Assembly (NCBI RefSeq): GCF_035825295.1
Contig: NZ_JAYMGI010000002.1
Span: forward strand, 1,962,001-2,026,000
Direction of reading: 5' to 3'
DNA from: Actinacidiphila sp. DG2A-62
Lineage (GTDB): Bacteria; Actinomycetota; Actinomycetes; Streptomycetales; Streptomycetaceae
DNA length: 64,000 nt
Shown here piece by piece: positions 37,950 through 46,037 of this stretch. The translations under genes were made by a program, and so were the position numbers. The notes below the pieces were generated by a model. That model was not told where the DNA came from, did not search any database, and worked only from the letters and a program-made list of their open reading frames with translations. Position 1 is the first letter of the stretch. Each line of letters starts with the position of its first letter.

Positions 37950-39914
37950 TCAGCCCGCCGCGAGCAGCGCGCTGAGCGCCGACGCCTGGGTGCGCCAGTC
38001 CGCCACGCCGCCGCCGGCCCAGCGCTCGCCGAGCCGGTTGAGGCTGTCCCGGTCGGAGTTCCACACGCTGGCGGCCTGGGTCTGCGCGAAGGAGTTGTAC
38101 GCGCCGCCGGTCGCGCCGTTCAGGTCCTGGAGGTAGCGCATGAACACGCCCTTGAACTGCTTGCCGTTGTCGTCGCAGGAGTTGGAGCCGGTGTCGCAGG
38201 ACTCGGTGAGGATGCCGCCGGAGGTGAGCGCGGGCGAGGAGACCGCCGCGTCCGCGAGCCGCCGCGCGGTGGCCAGCGCCGAGGAGTCGCCGGTCGCCCT
38301 CCAGATCTCCACGCCGGCGCCGATCGCCAGGCCCTGGTTGTAACTCCACACCGTCTGGCCGTTGTTGGCGCAGGAGGAGGTGAGTCCGTCGTTGACCAGG
38401 CCGGAGGAGTTAATCAGGCCGCTCGCGGTGAACCAGTGCCACGCGGTGGTGGCGCGGCCCAGCCACAGCGAGTCGCCGGACAGCCGCTGGTGCAGCTCGG
38501 CGGTGATGGTCACCCACAGCCCGTTGGTGACCGCGTTCTTGTACGTGCGCTCGCGGTCCCACCACACGCCGCCGCCGCAGGTGCTGGTGTCCCACAGGCC
38601 GTTGACGTAATTGGCGATCGTGACGGCCTCGTTGAGGTACGCGGTGTTGCCGGTCAGGTCGTACGCGTCGATCCAGGCCAGCGCCCACCACTCGGCGTCG
38701 TCGGTGGCGCGGCTGATGAAGTCGCCGTCGATGGGGTCGGAACTGCGCGCGCCGGCCGGGAAGGACGCCTTGTCGATCTGGTAGGTACGGTCCACGACCC
38801 AGCGGTAGCGGGTGTCGCCGGTCTGCCGCATGTAGTCGATGACGGTGGTGAGCGCCACCGCGCTGTTCCACCAGCTCGACGGCCAGTAGGCGGTGTTGGG
38901 GTCGTAGGAGTACATCAGCGCGTCGGCCGCCGCGGCGTCGCGGGTGACCGCGGGCCGCGCCCAGGCGGTGCAGCTGCCGTTCTGGCCCTCGACCGCGCGC
39001 CCGCAGGCACGCACCGCTCCGCCGTACAACCGGCCCAGCGGGTCACTGGTGTTGAAGGCCGCGGTACGGGTCCCGGTGGCGCCGGACGGCACGCTGGTGC
39101 GGCCCTTGGAGGAGCCGTCGGGCCAGCTCGCGCCGCTGTCCCAGGAGCGGTCCAGCCAGATCTCGTCGCCCGCCTTGCCGCCGGAGATGGTGCCCCAGGC
39201 CAGGCCCCCGGAGTCGGTGTGCAGGGCGATGGTGCGGCCGTTGAGCGTGGTCGGGGCGACCGGCTGGACGTCGCCGGAGCCCGGAGCCGCGCCGTCGCAC
39301 ACGGTCGCGCAGACCGACAGGTGCGCCCAGTTGGTGCAGGTCACTCCCCCGGCGTCGCCGCACGCGCGGAGCACCGCGCGGCGGTGGTTCGTGGGGTCGT
39401 AGAGGTTGTACATCAGGGTGCGGGTACCGGTCCACGAGGAGGGGATCCACGCCTTGCCGAGCAGCCCGTCCCAGGTGGAGCCGCCGTCCCAGGAACGGTC
39501 CAGCCACACCGAGTCGTTGAGCACGCCCTTGTCGATGCTGGCCCACGCCATGCCGTCGACGTCGTCCACGTGGAGTTCCAGCAGCCGGCCGTTGAGGTTG
39601 ACGTTCGGCACCGGGAAGGTCTCCTGCGCGGCCTGCGACGGATCGCGGGTGTCGCAGTACAGCGCGCAGACGGTGGTGCTCGCCGCGGGGGACGCGGAGG
39701 TCGCGGACCTCGCGGATCCCGCGGTCGCCGCCGGGGACGCCGAGGCCGCGGATGCCGCCGACGACGCTGACGCCGCCGACGACGCGGATGCCGCGGCCGA
39801 CGGGCCGCCGGGTTCTGCGCCCCATGCCGCGGCGGGCGTCCAGCCCGCGGCGACGAGCGCCAGGAGGAGCAGCAGCACGGCCGGCAGAGCAGGCCGCGGG
39901 AACGCCTTGCGCAC
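37950..39914 (-). CDS. Secreted GH76 family glycosidase (alpha-1,6-mannanase type)
   Basis: A 654-aa protein from GTG 39914 (AGGAAGG nine bases upstream). Signal peptide ALPAVLLLLLALVAAGW...AAAWG. An Ala/Ser-rich linker comes next, then two related ~100-aa modules (NLNGRLLELHVDDVDGMAWASI and TLNGRTIALHTDSGGLAWGTI, each followed by a WLDRSWD element) that look like a duplicated binding domain. The C-terminal GH76 domain includes DDAEWWALAWIDAYDL (double Asp/Glu active site), GGGVWWDRERTYKNAVTN and WSYNQGL. GH76 enzymes cleave alpha-1,6-mannan. A LacI-type operator candidate lies just upstream. Confidence 0.88.
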   Translation of the reverse strand: MRKAFPRPALPAVLLLLLALVAAGWTPAAAWGAEPGGPSAAASASSAASASSAASAASASPAATAGSARSATSASPAASTTVCALYCDTRDPSQAAQETFPVPNVNLNGRLLELHVDDVDGMAWASIDKGVLNDSVWLDRSWDGGSTWDGLLGKAWIPSSWTGTRTLMYNLYDPTNHRRAVLRACGDAGGVTCTNWAHLSVCATVCDGAAPGSGDVQPVAPTTLNGRTIALHTDSGGLAWGTISGGKAGDEIWLDRSWDSGASWPDGSSKGRTSVPSGATGTRTAAFNTSDPLGRLYGGAVRACGRAVEGQNGSCTAWARPAVTRDAAAADALMYSYDPNTAYWPSSWWNSAVALTTVIDYMRQTGDTRYRWVVDRTYQIDKASFPAGARSSDPIDGDFISRATDDAEWWALAWIDAYDLTGNTAYLNEAVTIANYVNGLWDTSTCGGGVWWDRERTYKNAVTNGLWVTITAELHQRLSGDSLWLGRATTAWHWFTASGLINSSGLVNDGLTSSCANNGQTVWSYNQGLAIGAGVEIWRATGDSSALATARRLADAAVSSPALTSGGILTESCDTGSNSCDDNGKQFKGVFMRYLQDLNGATGGAYNSFAQTQAASVWNSDRDSLNRLGERWAGGGVADWRTQASALSALLAAG

Positions 39915-39955
39915 GGGTGGCCCCTTCCTCGTCCACCGCTCTTCAACGTGGTAAA

Positions 39956-39969
39956 TGAGAGCGGTTTCA
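39956..39969. promoter_or_regulatory. LacI-family-like operator ahead of the GH76 gene
   Basis: TGAGAGCGGTTTCA has a central CG and near-palindromic arms, with two mismatches to the common LacI/CcpA-type form TGWAARCGYTWNCW. It lies ~42 bases upstream of the GH76 start. Sugar-responsive repression is inferred; no LacI gene is in the window. Confidence 0.5.
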
Positions 39970-40029
39970 AGGGCATGACAGCACGGCCTTGATGTCATGT
40001 CCATAGCGGAAGCCGAAGTGGCCAGTGTG

Positions 40030-41073
40030 TCAGCAGAAGCCGGACGAGGCCCGATTGAGGCACCTCGCCCGGTCTGCCGCACCACCACCGGGCGTCACCG
40101 TGGTGGAGGCCCGACCCGTATAACGTTGTAAAGCAGAGGGTCCGCGACCTCCGCCGGCGCTACTCCCCGCGGTCCCCGCGGCGAAGTAGTGGTCGAGGGC
40201 GAGGTCCGCGAGCAGGTCGGGGTGTTCCGGGCGCCAGTCCAGCAGCTCGCGGGTGCGGGCGGCGGTGGCCGGGATGTCCAGGCCGACCAGGCCGGCGAGG
40301 AAGCCGAAGCGGGCCTCGGCCTGATCGGGCGCGACCGCGGCGACCGGCACGTCCAGCCGGCGGCCGATCTCCTCGGCGATCGCCCGCAGCGGCACGCCGT
40401 CGTCGCCCACCGCGTGCAGCCGCGAGCCGCCGGGCGCCTTCTCCAGCGCCAGCCGGTAGACGCGGGCGGCGTCCCGGGTGTGCACGGCGGGCCAGCGGTT
40501 GGCGCCGTCGCCGAGGTAGCCGGACTCGCCGGCCCGGCGGGCGGCGGCGATCAGCGTCGGCACGAAGCCGTGGTGGTCCAGGTCGCTGTGCACGACCGGG
40601 GGCAGCCGCACCACCGAGGACCTGACGCCGCGCGCGGACAGCCCGACGACCTCGTTCTCCGCCTCGACGCGGGGGCCGGCCGTGCGCACCTGGTCCTCCG
40701 TGCTGGGCGTGCCGGGGACGTCCGAGCCGCCGGTGCCGGAGGTGCCGACCAGCGGCTTGCCGCTGCCGGCCAGCGCGTCGCCGAGCGCGCGCACCACGGC
40801 CAGGTCGTCGGCGATCGCGCCCTGGTAGTTCCCCGAGCGCATGGCCTCGTGCTTGAAGGCGAGGTGGATCACCCCGTCGGCCTCGGCGGCGGCCTCGCGC
40901 AGGCCGTCCAGATCGTCCAGGTCGCCGGTCCGCACCCGGGCGCCGAGCGCCTTGAGCGCGGCGGCGCCGGACTCGGACCGGGTCAGGCCGGTCACCTCGT
41001 GGCCGGCGGCGAGCAGGTCGGGGAGGAGGGCCGAGCCGATGTGGCCGGTCGCTCCGGTGACGAAGACGTGCAT
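40030..41073 (-). CDS. NAD-dependent epimerase/dehydratase-type SDR protein
   Basis: Extended SDR of up to 347 aa: MHVFVTGATGHIGSALLPDLLAAGHEV (Rossmann GxxGxxG), DGVIHLAF and RWPAVHTRDAARVYRLALE. The conserved part ends at LALDHYFAAG; the remaining ~45 residues look random. One extra G near 40174-40177 (minus-strand gcgggg) would instead end the protein as HYFAAGDRGE at 40160 (304 aa), the usual length, so the tail may be an indel artefact. Divergent from a TetR gene with twin operators, so probably repressed by it. Confidence 0.83.
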   Translation of the reverse strand: MHVFVTGATGHIGSALLPDLLAAGHEVTGLTRSESGAAALKALGARVRTGDLDDLDGLREAAAEADGVIHLAFKHEAMRSGNYQGAIADDLAVVRALGDALAGSGKPLVGTSGTGGSDVPGTPSTEDQVRTAGPRVEAENEVVGLSARGVRSSVVRLPPVVHSDLDHHGFVPTLIAAARRAGESGYLGDGANRWPAVHTRDAARVYRLALEKAPGGSRLHAVGDDGVPLRAIAEEIGRRLDVPVAAVAPDQAEARFGFLAGLVGLDIPATAARTRELLDWRPEHPDLLADLALDHYFAAGTAGSSAGGGRGPSALQRYTGRASTTVTPGGGAADRARCLNRASSGFC

Positions 41074-41122
41074 GGGGAGCCTCCTGGCGTCCTTCCGCGC
41101 TCCGGGCGGGTCGTCCGGAACG

Positions 41123-41179
41123 GTGACAGGACTCTGTCTTGTCACCACCGTAACATCTGATGCGACAGAGTCCTGTCAC
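41123..41179. promoter_or_regulatory. Twin TetR-type operators in the divergent promoter
   Basis: GTGACAGGACTCTGTC (41123-41138) and its exact reverse complement GACAGAGTCCTGTCAC (41164-41179). Each half is itself a palindrome GACAG-N4-CTGTC, with starts 39 bp apart, between the epimerase start and the TetR start. Confidence 0.85.
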
Positions 41180-41192
41180 GTAGACTTCCGGC

Positions 41193-41882
41193 ATGGCGAG
41201 GTGGGAACCCAATGCGCGGGAGCGACTGGAACGCGCCGCGCTGGAGCTGTTCCTGCAGCGCGGCTACGAGAGCACGACGGTGGCGGAGATCGCCGAGCGC
41301 GCGGGGCTGGTGCGGAGCACGTTCTTCCGGCACTTCGCGGACAAGCGGGAGGTGCTCTTCGGGCGCGACGAGCTGAAGCTGCTGCTCCTCGACGGGATCG
41401 CGGGCGCGCCGGACGGCGCGTCGCCGATCGAGACGGTCGGGGCGGCGCTCCAGTCCGCGGCGGCGGCGTTCAGCCCGCAACGACGCGCTTTTGTGCGGCA
41501 GCGGCAGCAGGCCGTCGCCGCCAACAGCAACCTGCTCGAACGCGAGCTGCTCAAGCGCGCGGGGCTGGCCGCGGCGATGGCGGAGGCGCTGCGCGGACGC
41601 GGCGTCGCGGAGCCGACGGCGAGCCTGGCCGCGGAGGTGGCCTCGCTCGCGCTGCGGACGACGCTCGCGCGCTGGGTGGAGGTGGAGGTGGGGGCGGAGG
41701 CAGAGGAGGCAGCACCGGCGGGTGCGGCGGGGTCGACGGGTACGGAGGAGCCCTCGGCGGCGGAGTCCACGGATGCGGCGGACGGCGCGACGGACGGCGC
41801 CTGGGCGGACCCGCGGGACTTCGGCGCGATCGCGCGCGACCAGCTGGCCGCGCTGCGGGCGGCGGGCGCGGCGCTGGGCTGA
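41193..41882 (+). CDS. TetR/AcrR family transcriptional regulator
   Basis: A 229-aa protein with an N-terminal HTH RERLERAALELFLQRGYESTTVAEIAERAGLVRSTFFRHFADK typical of TetR. The ligand domain is Ala-rich, and a low-complexity acidic insert (residues ~175-205: EVEVGAEAEEAAPAGAAG) precedes the last helix. It starts 14 bases after the second of two GACAGN4CTGTC operators shared with the divergent epimerase gene, implying autoregulation and control of that gene. Confidence 0.92.
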   Translation: MARWEPNARERLERAALELFLQRGYESTTVAEIAERAGLVRSTFFRHFADKREVLFGRDELKLLLLDGIAGAPDGASPIETVGAALQSAAAAFSPQRRAFVRQRQQAVAANSNLLERELLKRAGLAAAMAEALRGRGVAEPTASLAAEVASLALRTTLARWVEVEVGAEAEEAAPAGAAGSTGTEEPSAAESTDAADGATDGAWADPRDFGAIARDQLAALRAAGAALG

Positions 41883-42027
41883 CGGGCGGCCCGGCGGCCG
41901 GGCGTCACGGAACGGCTGCTACGCATCGGGCGCCACGTGTCCCGGCGTCGCGGACGGTCCGCGTGGACGCGCTTGGCGCGCGGGCGCCTCGGCGGTCGCG
42001 GCGTCCCCGCTTCCCCGGCGGGAGCCG

Positions 42028-42393
42028 TCAGGCGGGGTCGGGGAGGGCGACGCGGTCGGCGGCCGGGGGGACGCGCGGCGGGGCCGGGACGTAGCTGCCG
42101 GAGGCGCCGCCGTGGCCGCGGTGGACCAGTAGGCCGGAGAGCGGGTCGGGCACCGCGTCCAGCGCGGCCCGGGTGCCGGGCAGCGACTTCCAGTCCAGCC
42201 AGGCGCGTTCCTCGGCGAAGGCCACTTCGAGCACCACGCCCCAGTTGTGCGCGAACCACTGCCAGGACGACGCGCCGTTGGTGACCAGCGACTCGGCGAG
42301 CGCCTGCGCATGGGCGTCGCGCCAGCCGGCGGCGGAGACCCCCGCGCGCTCGGCGTCCAGGACCTCGATCGACCACCAGTCCGCTGCAGTCAT
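42028..42393 (-). CDS. Conserved hypothetical protein, short
   Basis: A 121-aa protein, MTAADWWSIEVLDAERAGVS..., with ESLVTNGASSWQWFAHNWGVVLEVAFAEE and DPLSGLLVHRGHGGASGS. I recognise the pattern as a recurrent Streptomyces hypothetical but know no function. No membrane segment. Downstream of the TetR gene and convergent with it. Confidence 0.72.
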   Translation of the reverse strand: MTAADWWSIEVLDAERAGVSAAGWRDAHAQALAESLVTNGASSWQWFAHNWGVVLEVAFAEERAWLDWKSLPGTRAALDAVPDPLSGLLVHRGHGGASGSYVPAPPRVPPAADRVALPDPA

Positions 42394-42845
42394 GCCATCG
42401 ACGATAGACACGTGCCGACTCCGCCGGAAGGGTCCCAGCGCGTCCGGGCCGTGATCCTTTGTCCGGATGCGCCGGAGATCACCGCGGCGGCACGGCGCGA
42501 GGCCCGCCACCGGCCGACGACCACCGCCCGGCGCAGGGCCCGTTCACGCGAGGCCCACCGGGCAGCGCCTGACGCCGAGTCAGCCGCCCGACAACGACCA
42601 AGCGCCGGTCGGGCAGGCTCGCCTGTACAGCCGTCGTACCCGCCGACGACGCCTGGGCCGGCCCCGGGCATCCACCTCCGAGCCGCTCAGCGTCGGCGCT
42701 GGTGCTCGCGTCCATGAACCTCGGCTTCAGCGCACGGGATGGTCGTTCTACGTCCCCGAAGGACCGTCGCGCTCACAGACCGGGCGAGGACGACCCGGCG
42801 TCGTCACTCCACCCACGACAGCCTCTCGTCCGATGTGGGACAGGG
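42394..42845. other. 452-base gap at the 3' edge of the lanthipeptide operon
   Basis: Open frames exist on both strands but none has convincing codon bias or a recognisable product. The minus-strand GTCCTTCGGGGAC near 42757 is a weak hairpin that might end the lanthipeptide operon. Confidence 0.4.
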
Positions 42846-43928
42846 TCACAGGAGCCCGCGGAGTGCCGCATCGGCCTGGTCCACGGCCGCGGTGAGGGTT
42901 TGGGCGTGGGCTGCTGGGAGTTTTCCCGCGTCGAGCCCCGACTTCTCGATCGCAGCTTGGAGCTTCTGTTCCTGCTCGCTGGTGAGGTGGGTGCTCACCG
43001 TGTGGTGCAGGACTTCCCGTGCAGCGTGGGCGTCGAGAGTGGCCGCTTCGGCGACGGCCTCTTTGAGGAGGGCGGCATCGGGGGCGGCGTGGTCCCGGAC
43101 CAGTTCGAGGGCAGTCAGTCCGGCCCGGGTCTGGAACACGGCGGTCATGGGGTCGGGCGGGGTGATCAACGCGCGGACGTCTTGTAGGACGAGATCCTGG
43201 TCTGGTTGCGGCGCGGGCCAGCAGCAGACGCGTAGGAGGGCCGCGATGGTGTTCTCCCACGGTTCAGTGGGGACGGTGGAGTCGATCGTGGCGCGGGCTT
43301 CCTGGTCGAGACCGCGTTCCAGCAGGGACATGATCTTGATTTGGCGTCCGTCGAGGAGGCGGTTGCCGATGCCGCGGTGTGCGGTCATGGCGTCAGCGGC
43401 TTCGGTCCAGCGCCCGATCCTCGCCAGGGCTCTCGCCCCGTCCACGAGCACGGTGATCCATAACTCCTCGCAGACTTTCCGGTGGCTGGCCTCGGTGTCG
43501 ATCAGCATCGACAGATCAACGGTGTTGCCGCGGATCTCTGCTGTGCCGCGTTTCTGGGCGGCGTGGTACAGCCGGGTGAGTACGTCGTAGGCGGCTTCGG
43601 CGTCGCCTTCGCGGGTCAGCAGCCGGGAGACGTTGATCAGGGGCATGAGCGCCATCACGGCGATGCCCCCCGTGAGGTGTCTGGCGTCGGCGAAGACCTT
43701 GTGCTGCCTCCAGCACAGCTCGGCGGCCAGGTCGGGCATCCCGACATCGGAGGCGATCAGAGCGGCGTAGTTGAGGACCCCGCTGGCGCGGACCACCAGA
43801 TCATGGTGGCTCGCGCCGGCGGGCTCGACGGTCAGCCCGGTGAGGTGGGCGATGCGCTCGTCCAGTGGTAGCGCGGGTGCCTTGGGGCGGCGGACCAGGG
43901 GGATGCGGCTGGCTATCGCGGGGACCAT
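42846..43928 (-). CDS. TPR-like helical protein of the lanthipeptide operon
   Basis: A 360-aa all-helical protein starting MVPAIASRIPLV, four bases after the methyltransferase stop. Repeating helical pairs such as MPLINVSRLLTREGDAEAAYDVLTRLYHAAQ and WITVLVDGARALARIGRWTEAADAM read as TPR-like. No catalytic motif or DNA-binding domain is evident. Similar proteins accompany Streptomyces RiPP loci, where a regulatory or scaffolding job is assumed. Last gene of the operon. Confidence 0.75.
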   Translation of the reverse strand: MVPAIASRIPLVRRPKAPALPLDERIAHLTGLTVEPAGASHHDLVVRASGVLNYAALIASDVGMPDLAAELCWRQHKVFADARHLTGGIAVMALMPLINVSRLLTREGDAEAAYDVLTRLYHAAQKRGTAEIRGNTVDLSMLIDTEASHRKVCEELWITVLVDGARALARIGRWTEAADAMTAHRGIGNRLLDGRQIKIMSLLERGLDQEARATIDSTVPTEPWENTIAALLRVCCWPAPQPDQDLVLQDVRALITPPDPMTAVFQTRAGLTALELVRDHAAPDAALLKEAVAEAATLDAHAAREVLHHTVSTHLTSEQEQKLQAAIEKSGLDAGKLPAAHAQTLTAAVDQADAALRGLL

Positions 43929-43932
43929 CGGG

Positions 43933-45993
43933 TCATCCCTTGCGGGGCCAGTCGATGACGAGTCGGCTGAAGGTCTTGTCGATGACGAAGCGCGGATCGG
44001 CAGCCGTGAGCTGGTCGCGGGCATCGCCGACGGCCATGCGGAAGGCGGGTTCCGGCGCGTGGTTGCCCCAGCCCTCGTCCCAGTCGCGGATCTCGCCCGC
44101 GACCCGGTCGGCGAGCTCGGCGGCGCGGGGCCCATGGCCGATGACGCCGATCTCCCAGAACCTGCCGTGCTCGTCCTCGCCCTGGCGCACGGTCAGGTAG
44201 GCCAGGGTGTCGCCGTGGAGTGCGGCCATGGAGCCCCAGCCGAAGTGCGGGGTGAAGCCGGGGCGGGTCCCGGGCATGCGGGACAGGCCGTTGGGCAGCA
44301 CCGAGGTGAGGTACAGGTACAGCCACTCCCAGGGGTCGCCCTGGCGGAACTTCACGCCGGTGTAGACCTTGGCCTGGTTCTGGTCCAGGACGGTGCGGAT
44401 CGCGTCGCGGTCCACCTGCTGCTCGCTGAAGGTCTCCAGCCGGACGGTCCCCTCACCGTCCATGGGTACCAGCGTGTAGATGTCGTCCATGACGCCCTTG
44501 CGCAGCGGCACGAACGTCGCCATCTCGCAGGACACCGTCCGCCAGTGGTCGCCGTCCCGCTCGAAGGCGAAGGACCGCGAGATGCTGCCCCGAATACGCA
44601 TCGGCAGAACCAGGCGCCCGCCGGGGGCGAGCTGGTCGAGCAGCTTCACCGGCACGTCGCCGGCGCCGACGGTGAACTGGATACGGTCGAAGGGGGCGTG
44701 CTCGGGGAGGCCGGCCGCACCGTCGCCCAGCACGACCGTCACGTTGGTGGTCCCGGCCTGCGCGAGGTTTTTGCGGGCGCCGTCCACGAGGTCCTGGTCC
44801 ACGTCGAGGGTCCACACGTGACCGCCGGGGGCGACGAGTCGGCCGAGGAGCGCGGCGTTGTAGCCGGTGGCGGCTCCGGCTTCCAGGATCTTGTGGCCGG
44901 GCTCGGCTCCCATCTGCTCCAGCTGGGTGGCGACGATCGAGGGTGCGGAGATGCAGGAGATCATCTCGCCGGTTTCGTCGTGCTTGGTGGGCACCGCGTC
45001 GTTGATGTACGCGGTCGGCAGGTCGACGCCGGGGAGGAACTGGTGGCGCTCGGTGTCGCGGAAGGCGGTGATGACTTCGGGAGTGCGCAGGTTGTGGTTG
45101 TCGATGAGGCGGCTGACGAGTGCTTCGCGCAGGTCAGAGGGGTCGGTGGCGGGGCTCACAGTGGTCTCCATTCCAGTGAGGCTAGAGGTCGGATGGGTGG
45201 TCGGGCGGCTGGACACGTCCGCTGACTCCCCGTCGGCGAAGGCGACTTGGCGGCCAAGCCAGGCCGTGGCAGCTTGCTCGGGAGTGGGCACCCCGGCACG
45301 GTTGAAGGTGAAGATCGCGTGATGGGCGAGTACGGCGCGCAGGCCCCGGGTCAGCCTCCCGTTCGCGGCCAGCTGCCTCAGTTGGCGCCCGGTGCTCTCG
45401 AACGCCGCGACGCGTTCGGCCCAGTAGGGTTCGGCGTCCGGCCGCAGGGCTGCGTCGGCGTTCATCAGACGCCGCATGGCCGCGATCGCCTGCTCGCGCC
45501 GCGGGCCGGTGGGCGGAGTGACGGGGGGTCGCAGCTGACCGAGCTTCGCCCAGACGTCACCGGTCTCGAACGGGTCCAGTCCTGCCGCCCGGAACATGGC
45601 GGAAAGGAGCAGGACGCAGCGTTCGCGGGCTCGGCCATCCGGGAGGGCGGATTCGGCCAGGGCGGCACGGCTGTCCGCACAGAACAGGTCGTGCGCGATG
45701 ATCAAGCCCTCGGGGCCGCCGAACGCTTCGGTCTCCGGCTCGTAGAGGCCGATCACCCAGCCCGTGGCCCTCTGCTCGGCGACGAGGCGGTCCAGCAATT
45801 CGGCTGCGGGTTGCGTGGTGCGCAGTCGCAGACCCCCGTCCTTGCGCAGGAAGTGGAACGGCTGCCCGCTCAGAGCGGACGACAGCGCGCCTGCGGCCTC
45901 GGGGGTTAGCCCGGCTCCGCCGGGAAAGGACACGCGGGCGTGCCACCAGTCTTTCTCGGCCGGGGTGGAAAGGTTCTCGTCGTCGAAAATCAT
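43933..45993 (-). CDS. One-ORF fusion: SpaB_C (thiopeptide-type/LanB elimination) domain plus FxLD-system PCMT-like O-methyltransferase
   Basis: A 686-aa reading frame. Residues ~12-255 match the SpaB_C/TIGR03891 domain: WWHARVSFPGG, IGLYEPETEAFGGPEGLIIAHDLFCADSRA. This removes glutamate from glutamylated Ser/Thr in class I lanthipeptides. From ~275 (ATG 45171) to ~480 it is a protein-isoaspartate-methyltransferase fold: ISAPSIVATQLEQM, SAM motif I ILEAGAATGYNAALL near 368-382, VVLGDGAAGLPEHAPFDRI. A C-terminal ~200-aa extension follows (WGSMAALHGDTLAYLTVRQG). Methyltransferases of the FxLD lanthipeptide system look like this. The fusion could be natural or an indel joining two genes, since a TAG lies 12 bases before ATG 45171 in another frame. 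Confidence 0.85.
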   Translation of the reverse strand: MIFDDENLSTPAEKDWWHARVSFPGGAGLTPEAAGALSSALSGQPFHFLRKDGGLRLRTTQPAAELLDRLVAEQRATGWVIGLYEPETEAFGGPEGLIIAHDLFCADSRAALAESALPDGRARERCVLLLSAMFRAAGLDPFETGDVWAKLGQLRPPVTPPTGPRREQAIAAMRRLMNADAALRPDAEPYWAERVAAFESTGRQLRQLAANGRLTRGLRAVLAHHAIFTFNRAGVPTPEQAATAWLGRQVAFADGESADVSSRPTTHPTSSLTGMETTVSPATDPSDLREALVSRLIDNHNLRTPEVITAFRDTERHQFLPGVDLPTAYINDAVPTKHDETGEMISCISAPSIVATQLEQMGAEPGHKILEAGAATGYNAALLGRLVAPGGHVWTLDVDQDLVDGARKNLAQAGTTNVTVVLGDGAAGLPEHAPFDRIQFTVGAGDVPVKLLDQLAPGGRLVLPMRIRGSISRSFAFERDGDHWRTVSCEMATFVPLRKGVMDDIYTLVPMDGEGTVRLETFSEQQVDRDAIRTVLDQNQAKVYTGVKFRQGDPWEWLYLYLTSVLPNGLSRMPGTRPGFTPHFGWGSMAALHGDTLAYLTVRQGEDEHGRFWEIGVIGHGPRAAELADRVAGEIRDWDEGWGNHAPEPAFRMAVGDARDQLTAADPRFVIDKTFSRLVIDWPRKG

Positions 45994-46037
45994 GGCGCTG
46001 GGCGCTCCTTGTGTGCTCGGTTCGGTTGGCGGTGGGC

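Noticed and set aside
42467..42895. 142-aa plus-strand ORF in the gap before the lanthipeptide operon
   Set aside because: Arg/Pro/Ser-rich, no ribosome-binding site or family resemblance, overlaps the end of a real gene.
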